64,000 nucleotides of DNA from Congeria kusceri (lineage: Eukaryota > Mollusca > Bivalvia > Myida > Dreissenidae). The DNA lies in NCBI GenBank assembly GCA_027627225.1, contig CM051027.1:88582451-88646450 (forward strand). The letters are read 5' to 3'. A model generated the notes under the pieces. It saw only the letters and a program-made list of their open reading frames with translations. It did no database searches and was not told where the DNA came from. Of this stretch, positions 32,410 through 45,343 are shown one piece after another; position 1 is the stretch's first letter, and each line of letters opens with the position of its first letter. The position numbers and the translations under genes were made by a program.

Positions 32410-34365
32410 TCTCTATTGTTTCGTTATTTATTTATTTATTGTTATTATACTTTAGTTCCGATGCTTAAATCTGTAAAGTTAAGATATCTAATGTCATACT
32501 TCAAAACATACAAAAGTCGGCGAACAAGTCCCTGTATGTTCACCACATTTACACATAATTGAAATAATGCATATCAGATAAACAAATCCAGATATTTCTT
32601 CTTTTCTCTCGTTAGTAACCTTGGTTTGCTGCAGTCGATAACGCCCAGCTGTGTCGTGTGCACGCACACTTACTCTACATTCATTGAATCAGTTGTTTAC
32701 TAACAAACTCTGATGTCACAGTAGCTAAAAATGTTATGTAAATAAGGAAGCAAAATGAACAAGATCTTACGAAAACAGACAACAATTTAAATGTTACATG
32801 AAAATAGGTAAATTTTTTGGACTTGTAAATGGGAAGCATACCATAATTCAAAATTAACACTGGTAAATAACACAAAATTTCTTATATTTATGTAACATGT
32901 TATTACAATGTCTGGTCGAATTTAAATGCGACAGTATGCGTTCACCCTATAAATAAACTCACTGGTTAAACAGGACTGAATTCCAGTTTTGTACAGGGCA
33001 TATTTCTGCTCCAATTGCTATCAATTAGATGTGAATGTTTTAGTACAGCTACCTTATAAACTATAAAGAGCATCGGAGGACCCCCGGCGTCCGTTATCCA
33101 CACTTGACACGCTACATGTCACATGTCACGGACCACAATGAAACTTTGTCAGAATGACATGTCCCGTGTCGGTGAATATACGGTGAAAACGTGAAAATGG
33201 GTCATGTTGCATCAAAAGTATGTCAAATATTATAAAAACCTTGTTTTCACCATGGGACACACACAGTTTTGTATCAGATCAGGTTAAATCATGGTCAAAA
33301 TGTTGTCCTTTATGAAAGCTAGGTTCCGGTAATGGTCTATTGACATACTAACATGTCGTTGTTTTGATTTCGAGTGGCGTTAATACTCAGCGGTTTCATT
33401 TTTTTCTGACCAGGATAAAACGTTGTCAGGTTGTTAAGCAATCTGTAGGTTCTGATATAATATGGGTCTCTACACACTAGAGCTTATTTTTATCAGGCTA
33501 GTCCAGTCCAGTTGATTACCCCATCGACATCTGGAGCAAAATTGAATAACATGGGTTGAAAAACTAGGTCACGAAGTCAAATAATGTAAAATGTTGTTTT
33601 AATGTCTAGGAACCACATTTTTGTCATGTCATGTTAAAACTTCGTCAGATTGTAATCCTCCATGAAACCTATGTGATGGGAAAAAATGGGTCATTTGTGG
33701 CAAAACTATTGTCGTTAAGCGGCGTCTACTCTTTCGAATCACTTCTCATCACAACAAGCTACTGAACTTGGTGAACGATAAAGAGCTATCTTGACCCTCT
33801 TTAAGTGTCTGTGAACTGGCTTTGCATACGTAAGTAAAGGCACTGTAGCTGCTAAAAGACTGCTGTTCTGTTGGTTCGACCTGTATGTTCATCGGAGAGC
33901 CTTCGTACAAGACCAGATTGGCGTTAGCTTTTTGGTTAAGTTTTCGTTCAGCTCCATCTTTCTTGAAAACATAACTATTGACCTACAGCTTTCAAACTTA
34001 GTATACCTTTCCTGCACGATGAGCCGAAGATTAAGAACAAAAAAAAACACTTTAATTTGTTTTGATTTTTCTTTGAATAATAGCCCTTTCTTCGAGTTGA
34101 TATTTTGGTAAAGTTGTTTTGTTTAGGTCCACCTTTCCTGAAACCAGTTGAGCATAGGGCCGTCATACTTGGTATACTTACTAGTATTCAGTTTGATAAA
34201 TTCATACTTGGTATACTTATTCAATGTGATAAGAGGAATGTGTATGAAAAGAATCATAACTGTTATAGAATAAAATTGATGTATAGACTATTTAACTTAA
34301 TTCCATGTACGCGTTTCGTTAAGATGCACTCGTGTTAGAATGTTTTGGAACAATTTGAACAGCCT
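32410..34365. other. Non-coding, includes old repeat sequence
   Basis: No supported exon. Around 33990-34220 the phrase CTTGGTATACTTA recurs, suggesting part of a degraded dispersed repeat that leads into the 165-bp family. Confidence 0.35.
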
Positions 34366-34369
34366 TCAA

Positions 34370-35215
34370 CTTGGTATATGAATGTTCAATGTTGGATGGT
34401 CCTCTACCAAAACACTTCAAATTAATTTGATTCGTTAAAAACATGGCCTCCAGGGGCTGGACCTTTTTCATTATTGAAAACTTTAAAAAAAATCTTCTTG
34501 TCAGAAACCACTGGATGGATTTCGAAATAATTTCACAGAAATGTTCATTGGGTGACCATCTACCAAAACACTGAAAATAATTTTGATAGGTTAAATAATA
34601 TGGCCGTCAGGGGGCGGGGCCTTTTTCCTTAAATGTCTACATTTGAACCTTTAAAAATCGTTTTGTCTGTAACAGTATGTTGGATTTCAAAATAATTTCA
34701 CATAAATGTTCTTGGGTGACCCTCTACCGAAATACATGTACTTAAAATAATTGTGATACGTTAAAAAGCTTGGCCGCAAGGGGGGCGGGGCCTTTTTGCT
34801 TATATGGCTATATTTAAAACTTAAAAAATTGTATTGTCAGTAACTCTGGTTGGATTTCGAAATAATTTCACATTAATGTTCCTTGGGTGACCCTCTACCA
34901 AAATCCTTCAATTTATTATGATAAATAAACACATACACACATCATGGGCACCAGGGTATAGTTTTCCTTATATGGCTTAAATAAAAAATTGAAAATATTG
35001 TATAACCGCTAACTGGATTTAGAAATAATTTCACAAAAATTGTTCATAGGTGGCATACCAAATTCCTTCAAATTATTTGGAAACACTAAAAATATGGCTG
35101 TCAGGTGTCTTTCGTTGATGTCATTTGTCAATTGTTACTTCACCTCCAAACATGCTTTAAAAGTTTTACAAACCAATATGATTTATTAAACTCAGGTGAG
35201 CGACCCATGGTCCTT
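34370..35215. repeat. 165-bp repeat family, copy 1 (about 4-5 units)
   Basis: GGGTGACCCTCTACCAAA-type motifs recur near 34552, 34715 and 34889, each with AATAATTTCACA, GGCGGGGCCTTTTTCCTTA and a TCTTGTC-GAAACCACTGGATGG-like block. The right edge is CTCAGGTGAGCGACC near 35194, the same edge as at 53500, so this is a dispersed element with internal tandem units. Confidence 0.8.
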
Positions 35216-35410
35216 TTGGTATAGTGGGTTTCTGTCATGAGTCATAGACTGCCAGGTGTGGAGGGCGATAGGTAATAGACTCTTTGAGATACGTAAACAA
35301 TTACCGGTATAGTGGATTTCTGCCATGAATGATAAACTGCCAGGTGTGGATGGCGATAGGAAAAAAGACTGCAGCGAGAGAGCAGTGTACCAGTTAGCCT
35401 TGTCCAAACC
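35216..35410. repeat. 88-bp imperfect tandem duplication
   Basis: GGTATAGTGGGTTTCTGTCA...ACTGCCAGGTGTGGAGGGCG at 35218 repeats with a few changes at 35306. Short frames on the minus strand across it are artefacts of the duplication. Confidence 0.8.
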
Positions 35411-35682
35411 AGACGTTGGATCTTGAGATTGCCTTTATGTGTACCGGCACACGGACTATAGGCACTGTGTACAGCGTGGATCTTTATTGATTGCGAAGAC
35501 TGCAATGCACCTGTGTCTGCACGATCTTACAACAAATATAGTAGCATAAATACAATTAACAAAATAAAGTTAATTAACATATATTTCTATTTAAAATATC
35601 ATAAAATAAAAGAAAAAAACATTGCTTTTAAATGCACAATAAAGCCAAGTGTCCGTGAAGCCTATTTTTTACCAGAAATAAC

Positions 35683-35846
35683 ATGATCAACAACAACACG
35701 AGGAAGAACACAAAGAACAACAACACGAACAACAACATGAAGAACAACAAAAACAACAACAACAACATGAACAACAACACGAACAACAACAACATGAACA
35801 ACAATAACAACAACATGAACAACAACAACATAATCAACAATAACTA

Positions 35847-35890
<44 letters not shown>

Positions 35891-35937
35891 TTACTACTAC
35901 AACTACTACTACATTGAGTTGGTTGCCAACAATATAA
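35683..35937. repeat. AAC-type and ACT trinucleotide microsatellites
   Basis: An interrupted (AAC)n tract with ATG and ACG variants runs to about 35843, followed by an (ACT)n tract to about 35915. The apparent Asn- and Thr-rich frame is a microsatellite translation. Confidence 0.95.
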
Positions 35938-36174
35938 ATTAAACTCAAAACTAAGCCTTTACACCGCTACTTGCGCTCGAGGAAATCGGGAGTTATACCA
36001 ACACCTTACTGCTAGTGTGTGGGATTTATACAACACTTTTTCTTGCCTCTGACTGGTCGGCTGGAAGCAACTGTGCAACCTCGGCACTGAGATTTAACTG
36101 GTTCCGAGCATAGCTCATTTAATCCCTGCTGGCATGAAGTTCCAATTGGCGCGAAATAAAATCGTTGACAAGCA

Positions 36175-36990
36175 CATGATTATCAAAACGCTGACAGCGT
36201 AGAAAGACTGTTAGCGACAAAATAAACTAAAAGCAAGTGAATTATGAGTGCAGTTTTGCTAAAAAGGACACATTTGTTTGAATGAAGTTCAATTTCCCAC
36301 CTTTAAACATGATAATTTGGCTTCTTATTCAATACTATAAGACATCATAAATACAAATTTATGCGTAAATAACGAACAAATATTTTTAAGCTAATTATAT
36401 AATGCAAACGGAATTATATACATGTCAATCTGCAACGAGCAATGCAGAAGAACCGATAAAGCGCGGTAGTTAGGAGCATCGATTGTTAGTGACTCGTAGC
36501 CTACTGCGTGCTCTCGATTTTCCATACTACAGTTTAAAATTCCTACATTGCAGTAATTTGCTGTCAAAATATTCAAAGTAAGAATCCGTAACAAGAAATA
36601 CCACTTTTACAACGAGTCACAAATAACCGATGGTGCGCATTACTTTAGTGGTCTTATTCCAGAACACCCAGATGAATATTTCGGCTACATTCAAGTAAAT
36701 AGCGAAAATAGGGGTGTCATTAATTTGACGTAACGTTTTTAATAAACTGACTTGTTTTAGAAACTGTAATAAATCACATGATATACACATTATAATACGT
36801 ATGACAGACCTTATCTTAAATAATTAAAAGGTAAGAAAACATACGCGATTTTTTGCTGTTATGAAGAAGGACCCTTTCAGGTTTCGATTAACTGACTTGT
36901 AGGCCTGCAAAGAAAGGAAGTAGTTTTTCGAGATACGTGTTTTGGAAATCACCCCCTCCAAAGACCGTTGGCTTCCGCCAACAGTCTAAA
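36175..36990. mobile_element. MITE-like element with AGACTGTTGGCG ends, copy 1
   Basis: About 800 bp shared with 52405-54280. It begins around AAAACGCTGACAGCGTAGAA, AGACTGTTAGCG, and ends GGCTTCCGCCAACAGTCT, so AGACTGTTGGCG occurs inverted at both ends. No coding capacity. Unlike copy 2 it is not interrupted. Confidence 0.7.
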
Positions 36991-38107
36991 AACGTAACAA
37001 CAAAAAAATCATTGCGTTGTTATGTTTACTTTTTTATTTATTTTATTTTTTGTTTTCCATTTTAACTTGTACCTGGACCAGTAATGCAACATGTGTGTCA
37101 TTGTTATAAAATAATAATGATAAAATTAAAATTTTGTAGAAAATAAATCTTCAATCTCCTCATAATCGTTTCCCCTGAATACTTCTAAATCTGTAAGTTT
37201 TTAACTCATTGTGGCAGTGGTAACTGAAGAGCACCAATGGGAAAGTAACTACTGCGGGGAGTTTGACAGCTGTGGTCAAATTAATACTTCAAGTATTTAA
37301 CATGTATTTACCGCTTACTATAGCGGTAACATCCAGACTCGTAAAATATCGAATCCGTAACATAGTAGTGTCCCAGTTTTCTGTGGTAAGTCCAGTACTT
37401 ATTAAACCACAGCTCGTAATTCGATTGCTTACAGAACATTAGCCCAACCTGTTTCGTCCTGCAAGGTCCAGTTTTCACATCTCCAGTTCAAGGACTGGCA
37501 GACATAAGGAACTATACTGGTTTTACAGCCGCATCTGAATTGGTATGGTGATAATTCGATGCATACTAATTACTTGCACAAGAGGCCACAGGCATTAACT
37601 GTACAGTTAAAAGCGGACAGGCCGCAAAGTAAGTGGTAGGTAACGCCTTCGGGCAGTCGCAGAGTTACCGCCCTTGGGTGCGCACTGTAAACATATCCGG
37701 GTTGGTGTATGTACGGCTGATATCGGGACACCGGAGCGACTTCTCACGTGGAACTGGAATATCACAAGGATTCCTTTGTGGCTCAGCATGGACTCGTGTA
37801 TGCTGGGAGTGGCACTCTAAATTAATAGGAGAATCGCAAGTGCATTGGTGAAATACATGTTTATTAGTAGATCTACCGGTACAGTGCGCAATATATAAAT
37901 GGTATATAGACACAAATTACCTATCTGCAATTTTTTGTGATTAGATAACTCCCAAATGTAGCTTGAAGTATTAAATAATCCCCGAGCGGCTGAGGACTGG
38001 TAATAATGTCAGGGTTGCCAAGCTGACATTTAAGTATACTACAGAGAAACAATTCTCCAACAGAATCATCTATTAATATTGCTATATAAGTACCTTAAAT
38101 TAATAAC
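36991..38107. other. Non-coding spacer before the LINE
   Basis: No supported gene. A GC-richer stretch at 37600-37850 shows short frames on both strands but no recognisable domain or splice context. Confidence 0.35.
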
Positions 38108-40985
38108 ATGTGGAGCTAGTAGATGTATATACTATAAACACGAAAGCATATGAGCGTCATTTATGGAAACATGACGATGGTAATTACGATATGTTACGTG
38201 AAAGTTTTTCTACATTTGATTGGAATACTATCGCAAGTATTGATGTTAACACATATTGCACTAATATCACCGATACTATTATCGGTAATGCTAAACATTG
38301 TATCCCAAACAGGATAATAAAAATAAAACCGCGTGACGCTCCCTGGCTCAATACACAGATACGCCGTATGATAAGAAAACGAAAACGGGCTTACCGATAT
38401 GCAAAATCGAAAAATTCTGACTATTATTGGTCCAAATTTCGAACAATAAGAAACTAGACCATATTATTAATTAGACAAGCTAAAGAGAATTACTACGAAA
38501 GGTTAAGTGTAAAACTTAAACACAACAATCTTGCACCTAAGGACTGGTGGAGGATTCTTAAGTCATTTATCAATAAGCCTAATAATAACATTATATCTGC
38601 ACTCGTGAATCCTGCCCACAACTCCACTTCAACTGATTGTTGTGAGAAAGCGAACATTCTAAACAACTTTTTTGAAAGTCAGTCAAACATTTACATTAAT
38701 AACAACGACGTACCGGAGCCCATCTATGTACCAATTGCAAACTCGCTAGAGTCGATCATTATCACACCTACTGATGTTCACGATATTCTTAAGTCACTTT
38801 CTGTTGACAAAGCGTCTGGGCCTGATGGTATAAGTAACCGTATTTTAAAAGAGTGTCGGGTTGAACTGTCCACTCCTCTATGTGACTTCTTTAATTTCTC
38901 GCTCAACAAATGTATATTGCCCAGCTGTTGGAAAGAAGCTAATGTCAGTGCAGTTTTTAAAAAGGGTGATCCAAAAGTAGTAAGTAACTATCGACCAATT
39001 TCGCTGCTTAATACAATGGAAAAAGTTTTGGAAAAAATAATATTTAAACATGTTTATAACCATCTCATTAATAATAGAATACTTACCTCATTTCAGTCCG
39101 GGTTCTTGCCGGGTGACTCTACCACAAATCAACTTACCTATATATACGATACGTTCTGCAAAGCCCTTGACAATGGGCTAGAGGTTAAAGCTGTCTTTTT
39201 TGACATCAGTAAGGCCTTTGACAAGGTCTGGCACCAAGGTCTGTTACTCAAACTCCAAGCTATTGGCATTCGCGGAAAGTTACATTCTTGGTTTGTAAAC
39301 TACCTACATGGAAGACGCCAACGCGTAGTGCTCCCAGGCGCATGCTCTAACTGGGCCACACTTGAAGCTGGTGTCCCCCAGGGCTCTATATTAGGGCCCT
39401 TATTATTTTTAATCTTTATAAACGATATTGTTAATGATATCCAAAGTAATATTCGCCTTTTTGCTGACGATACATCCTTATACATAATTATAGATGACCC
39501 TAACACCTCAAATGCAATATTACAAAACGACATCGACAAAATATCTAACTGGGCTCTAAAATGGCATGTTGCATTTAACCCCTCCAAGTCAGAAACATTA
39601 ACTTTCTCAAGAAAACAACAACCGAATCAATATCACTTTACAATGCTCTCCACAAATATACTAGATGTCAGTTCTCATAAACATCTCGGAGTTATTCTTT
39701 CGAACGATTGCAAATGGCACATGCATATTAAATATATAACAGACAAAGCCTGGAGTAGAATTAATATTATGCGCAAATTGAGATTCAAACTTGACTGAAA
39801 ATCGCTCGAAATAATTTATATATCGTTTATACGCCCCTTATTAGAATACTCAGATGTAATATGGGATAATTGTACCCAGGCAGAAAAACACGAATTAGAC
39901 AAAATTCAAAACGAAGCGGCACGAATTGCATGCGGATCATCAAAATTAGTTTCCCTATCAGAATTACATAACGAAATTAAATGGGAACCTTTGCAAGATC
40001 GACGCGATAAACATCAACTTATATTATTTTATAAAATGCAAAATTTACTTACACCTCAGTATTTGATGGATCTGGTACCTCAACATATTGGTTCTGTTTC
40101 TAGGTATAATCTTCGAAACGCTAATGATCTTCGTACATCAGAAACTAGATCTACTCTTTATTATAATTCGTTCTTACCCGCAGTTATTAGAAAATGGAAT
40201 AGTTTACCAGAATTAGTAAAAAATAGCGACTCGTTGAATATCTTTAAATACAATCTTAACCGAAACGTAGTCAAGAACCCTTCGTACTATTATGTCGGTA
40301 AGCGCTATCTACAAATACTTCATACGAGGCTAAGAACCAATTCAAGTTCGCTAAATGAACATCTCTACGTAAAACATGTCGTTGCTTCTCCACTGTGTTC
40401 CTGTGGTGATATTGAATCGAATCATCACTTCTTTTTTATGTGCCCATATTTTAACACTATACGAGCTAAATTAATTAACAATATTTATAGAATAAGTCGC
40501 AACGTAGACCTCAATGTAATATTAATCGGCAATATAAATCTAGACGACAATGTAAATTCCACCATATTTCTTCACGTCCAAGAGTATTTAAGTGAATCCC
40601 GACGATTTTCTTAACAATCCGATTCCGATTCCGTTGTCACTGTTTATTTATTCCGTGCATCACCAGTCCTCCACTCCTTGTTTTGTTTTTTATTCTTTTT
40701 TTTTCTTTTGTTTTTGTTTGTTTGTTTGTTTTTTGTTTTTTTCTCGCCTCACTCGTTTGTCTTTCTGAAAGTTAGAATACCTATACCATATACATCTTTA
40801 TCTGGCTTCAATGCTTGTTGTTTGTTCTATAAAACCTTGCCATCTATATGTGTAAAAACTATTTCAAGGAGAGAAACCATATAAGAATTTAATTCTTTCG
40901 TTTCAATCCTTTTCTTATTCTTATTGCATTGTGCATCTATTTGTATATTTGCTAGTTGTACAAGAGAAATAAATATGTTTAAACT
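38108..40985 (+). mobile_element. 5'-truncated non-LTR retrotransposon (Jockey/CR1-type)
   Basis: The sequence starts inside the linker between endonuclease and reverse transcriptase of ORF2 and runs through the 3' UTR, with AATAAATATG near 40968 and no clear poly-A tail. 5' truncation is the usual outcome of target-primed reverse transcription. No target duplication was identified. Confidence 0.8.
38110..40614 (+). pseudogene. LINE ORF2 reverse transcriptase with two in-frame stops
   Basis: One frame covers 38110-40614 (835 codons), broken by TAG at 38455-38457 and TGA at 39796-39798. Order: linker with PWLNTQIRRMIRKRKRAY and DWWRILKSFI; reverse transcriptase with DKASGPDGISNRIL, WKEANVSAVFKKGD, NYRPISLLN, FDISKAFDKVWHQGL, GVPQGSILGPLLFL and the catalytic FADD; then a C-terminal region with SPLCSCGDIESNHHFF and a Cys, typical of Jockey/CR1-group ORF2. 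The endonuclease is missing, so the copy is dead even without the stops. The TGA sits where relatives usually have Arg before KSLEIIY, consistent with CGA-to-TGA decay (from memory of the family). Two point stops and no frameshift imply a fairly young copy. Confidence 0.9.
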
Positions 40986-40989
40986 ATAC

Positions 40990-42405
40990 TATTATGAATC
41001 ATATTTAGTTTAATTTTATGCCAGGTAATAAATAAGCAGAAGTTAAAACATGTAGTTGAGAACGTCTTGGCCGCATCAACCATTCCGAACGCCCCCAATT
41101 GGCCAAGAGAGACTTCGATTTAAAACACCCCCACTTCACACTAAGCCTGACGTTACCATTACGCAGAGCGTTCCACGGATAAAGACCGAGGAACACCAAA
41201 ATAAACCAAAATGTGCTTTACAATCAGCAGAGTTTAATTAAACAGTAAATTAAGGGGTTAAAATTCATAGCATAAAGCTAATAATCGGCAGAAAATATAC
41301 GCTCACGGACATTTAGTGAGTAAAAGATGTAAAATACATTCGCATGGAATTGCGGTTACAAACCACTGCAAGTGCAATTTGATTTGTGGCGAGATCAACA
41401 AGATCGCAATAGTGCCAAATTTCCTCAATTACAGTAAGTAAATAAATATTTAAACGTCATTTGTATTACTTATAGATCTAATGAGCAAATATTAACATTT
41501 ATACTATAATCAATTAACAAGAATCTACTTAAATATAAGTTAATTGAGTTGACTGATAAACACTGTAATCTATATCAAACATAGAAACATTCAGCAATTT
41601 ACAGCAAAGTTATAGCAAACATACCATATTAATGTCTAAATAATATTAACTTATAACGGTTAAAACGATTTATAACAATATAAAAACCAGCATGAACATA
41701 GTAACTTGTTTTACTCAAGTGTTCACAATTCACGTTTATTTCGCCAACTCAAAATGTAAGGAACGAAAACGAATGAATGCATGTTGGCCTGTGCTTGCTT
41801 GGTGATCACAGAGCAATGTCACCCTCTCCGAAAAAAAACAACAACGAATTTAAAGAAGATAAGTAGCCTAATAAAGGTATTCATTATGTTCGTTTTTTAA
41901 ACTTAAAACAAAAACAATATCTGCATTATACAATTAAAATTGCATGATATTATATCACGAAGTACGGTCTTACTTAAATTAGAGTATTCACGTAATATTA
42001 AGATGAAATAGAACAATAAAAAATACATTATAGTATAAATTATAATATGAAATAAAAACTGACTGCATAATCTATATTAAAAACTGACTGTATAATTTTA
42101 TGAAATATTAATTAAAAGCTGACGGTTTCGATGATAAATTAGTATAAAACGGAAAATGTAAAATGTAAGTTAAACAATAAACATGTCTTTAAATCGTAAC
42201 AGTGTACCGGTAACACAGCTCAACTGTTGTACATGAAACATCGTATAAAAGGTTCACAATATTGGATTTGAAGAGGACAAGTTCACAAAATGTGACATGT
42301 AGATAAGACTGGTGATACGTCCGATCCTCATTCACGTGCGAATGACGCATCGTTGGTGGCAAAAGTAAATAATATTCATACAGATAGTAGATTGTAAATA
42401 CACGG
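40990..42405. other. AT-rich non-coding spacer
   Basis: No supported gene. A short direct repeat of AAAAACTGACTG-TATAAT occurs near 42055-42100. Confidence 0.4.
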
Positions 42406-42409
42406 TATG

Positions 42410-42900
42410 TAATCACTGGCGCCACCTCTTGTTGGAGATGCATTGGAAAAAGAGCCAAATATACTTCCGAGGTGGCGCTAATGACATGAAATAGTAGGAA
42501 AAAGAAAACAATGATAAAATGTGAGTTGGTTTTTGACAACATTTTTGATAACGCAGCAAATAATACATTTCGAAAGGAATTAATTTATGCCATTAATGCT
42601 CTAATTGTGTGTAAATTATGTATTAACACGTTAAAATTCATCAATTAACTAGTTCAATGTTCACCATGTCACGACTTATAAAAGTCCTCACGTTTTGAAA
42701 TGTGTTGTGACTTCATACTTCTCTAAATTGTTGGAAGGTTATATTGATTCCGAATCGCATTACATCGTCCGATTGTTTAAACAGTGTCTCAAATTGTCAT
42801 AAAACATATAAACCTACTACTTCCCGTCATTAGCGCCACCTCGGAAGTATAATTGGCTCGTTTTCCAATGCATCTCCAAAAAGGGGTGCGACAGTGATTA
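42410..42900. mobile_element. Fold-back element with nested palindromic arms
   Basis: Arms of about 80 bp at 42412-42492 and 42823-42899 are inverted copies (GGAGATGCATTGGAAAA, then ATACTTCCGAGGTGGCGCTA). Within each arm GGCGCCACCTC and GAGGTGGCGC are again inverted. The 330-bp spacer is AT-rich and non-coding. Confidence 0.75.
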
Positions 42901-43184
42901 CAGACCGTGAAATAGATTATACATGTATGTTTAAAAATGTGCCAGCTCACTTCGACACTTGTGTAAATGCGGGTAAACATTTAGACACAAAAATATTAAT
43001 TTCTACTTGGGTATATTCACCGACCCTGTGCCACAAACAAGCAGATGCAGTGTTATATAAAATAAATTATAGTTATTTCTAATGTCAAAAGTAAAATAAA
43101 ATAAACAAAATATATATATTTCAGATGTTAGTATTTACGAGTCAAGTTAAATGTTGTACATGTCTGCGGGTATATCTATTTGAG

Positions 43185-43435
43185 GCGAGTCGTGGGAAAA
43201 CCGGGCTTAATGAATGTACGTAAATTGTCGTCCCGGATAAGCTTGTGCAGTCCGCACAGGCTAATCAGGGACGACACTTTCCGATTGCAGTGGATTTATG
43301 TTTAGAAGAGACTTTTTGAAACAGAAAATACCACAAAAGCGGAAAGTGTCGTACTGGATTTAATAGCCTGTGCTATTAAGCCTGTGCGCACGTGCATTAA
43401 GCTCGGTTTTCCAACGACACGCCTCATTTATACTT
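43185..43435. mobile_element. Near-palindromic MITE (GTCGTCCC/GGGACGAC family)
   Basis: The left half (GAGTCGTGGGAAAACCGGGC ... AGGGACGACACTTTCCG) is inverted in the right half (CGGAAAGTGTCGTACTGG ... GCTCGGTTTTCCAACGAC). Each half also contains its own inverted repeat around TGTGCAGTCCGCACAGGCTA. The 250-bp size and lack of coding fit a MITE. A half copy is at 46727-46868. I recall this family as very abundant in zebra mussel-type genomes. Confidence 0.85.
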
Positions 43436-43439
43436 TAGA

Positions 43440-44830
43440 CCCAAATGGTACTCCCGTGCCTTAGTAAACCCTACCACTTCGTGGAACTTATCAATCGTAT
43501 CAGTCAAGGCTTGCACTGGCTCCGAAACGTCCCTGGGAGACCAAATACGACTACCAACGAGGGGATATCAAGCTTTGGATCGAACGTTCATACATAATAA
43601 ACAACATATTGACACATCGACTTGTGTACACGGTTTAATAAATTAGTAAAATATACAGTTATCCAGCATATGGGAATTTACACGATATGGCTAGACCTAA
43701 AGGACTACACTCACAGGTCTGGAATGTCTTGTGTTTACACACTAGGTGTAAACCTATGAGTCTTCTACATTCTGTGATTTTATTGTCCAATAAATATATT
43801 TCAATAAGGCTTATCAACTTCAAATATATGTCAAATTCGCAGTTCTATTAGCCAGTACTTAGGAAAACTTAGTTATTTCTTTTATCTTGTAGTTGCTCTG
43901 AGAGTGTTACATTTCTGAAGTCTTCATTCGGGGAGATATTTTTTTAATTAATTAAAATCCATGTTTGTATATCCCCAATGTATCTACATATTATGTAGTT
44001 AATTCACCAACAGCAGTACAGCACACTAGTAGGCATATCTATCTTATCATGAATGTCTACACCTAGCAGCTAGAACATGCTCAAGCTGAAACTCTGGACC
44101 TACAGTCCTATAGGTCTCAAGACTTTAGGGGTTTGCATGGTAGGTCTTGTCGCATGGTACCTATCGTGTAAATCCCCTTGAAAACGTTCCATTCACAAGA
44201 AACAGAAGCCCATGTATGTCAAGTCATTCATATGTTAAAGTAGGCGTTAAATCAAAGAAAATAAGGGATTCGAACGAAAACATCAAAAAAGTTGTTAGAA
44301 TTGTAATCATATACATGTATTTCAATCAAATTAACACAAAGACCAGAAGAACATTTGATAAAGAATGCGTTTTAATTAAAGTACTGCCTTATATGTACAT
44401 GTATTTAATCCCGAAATCATGTTTCACTATACAGGCGAAATTCAAATACAAATATTTAGCAGACTAAGTTCAAGTTATTGAATCACTTTAGAATGCGCAG
44501 GGATAACTCCGGTAAATAGTTGTACCCCCAAAACGTTCAAAAGTATATCCGGATTAGAAAGGACGGGCCTTTCACATGTATTTGACGCGCTGGTATGCTA
44601 TTTTGGATCAGTAAAAGCATCACGGGCCTTTCGAATAATCAGTTTAATATGTTGGCATAGAATTGCCTTACGATAACTAGTTAAGCGAAAATGTTCGTGT
44701 TGCCACTAACGGTAAGTTTTGTGTTATTTATCGTATATCTCAATAGCGTTTGCGAATTTTTCGACGTAAGATATTTATTTTTATTATTACTTAATGAAAA
44801 ACAGACCTGAACTGAGGTCAGAATTTCAGT
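43440..44830. other. Non-coding spacer
   Basis: No supported exon. A GC-richer stretch near 43430-43560 directly follows the MITE but contains no recognisable motif. Confidence 0.35.
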
Positions 44831-44834
44831 TAAT

Positions 44835-45090
44835 AAAAACGTATGATAATATTCGTGTTAGATAACTGGCAACAAGAAATGGTTTCCGAATACAATTGCG
44901 ATACATGAAAATTACATGGTATCGCGAATTTTAAATAGATAATATTTGCGTTGTAAGATAATTATCATGATAATATTCGTGTTAGATAAATGGCAAAAAT
45001 AATAAGTTTGCGAAGACATTTGCGATACATGAAAATTAAGTGGTAACACGAACATTATATAGTTAAGATTCGCATTCTTAAGATAATTAT
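44835..45090. repeat. Imperfect tandem duplication of about 125 bp
   Basis: GATAATATTCGTGTTAGATA ... TTGCGATACATGAAAATTA occurs at about 44845 and again at about 44970, about 125 bp apart, with scattered changes. Confidence 0.8.
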
Positions 45091-45106
45091 AATTAAAAAC
45101 AAACAT

Positions 45107-45343
45107 TTATTCTTTACTTCTACGCTTGTGGTCCGAACAATCAACTTTAATGTGCGTAAAATACATGTGTTCCGTTTTGACAAGATTCTTGTCATTGAGC
45201 CCTTTGCAGAGGCGTATGGTGAGAGCAACGAACGACAACTCTGCTAAGAGATTGTGAATTTCATACGCTCCATCGGCTATTTCGGGCCGTTCAGGATTAG
45301 TCGACACATTGACTGTTATGCATCTGGTTTCGTTTGCATACAA
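45107..45343 (-). other. Unassigned 78-residue frame
   Basis: A minus-strand frame with higher GC and mixed composition than its surroundings (MYANETRCITVNVS...). I recognise no domain and see no clear splice sites. It may be a decayed exon or chance. Confidence 0.2.

Noticed and set aside
35683..35937. Asn/Thr-rich protein
   Set aside because: Translation of interrupted AAC and ACT microsatellites.
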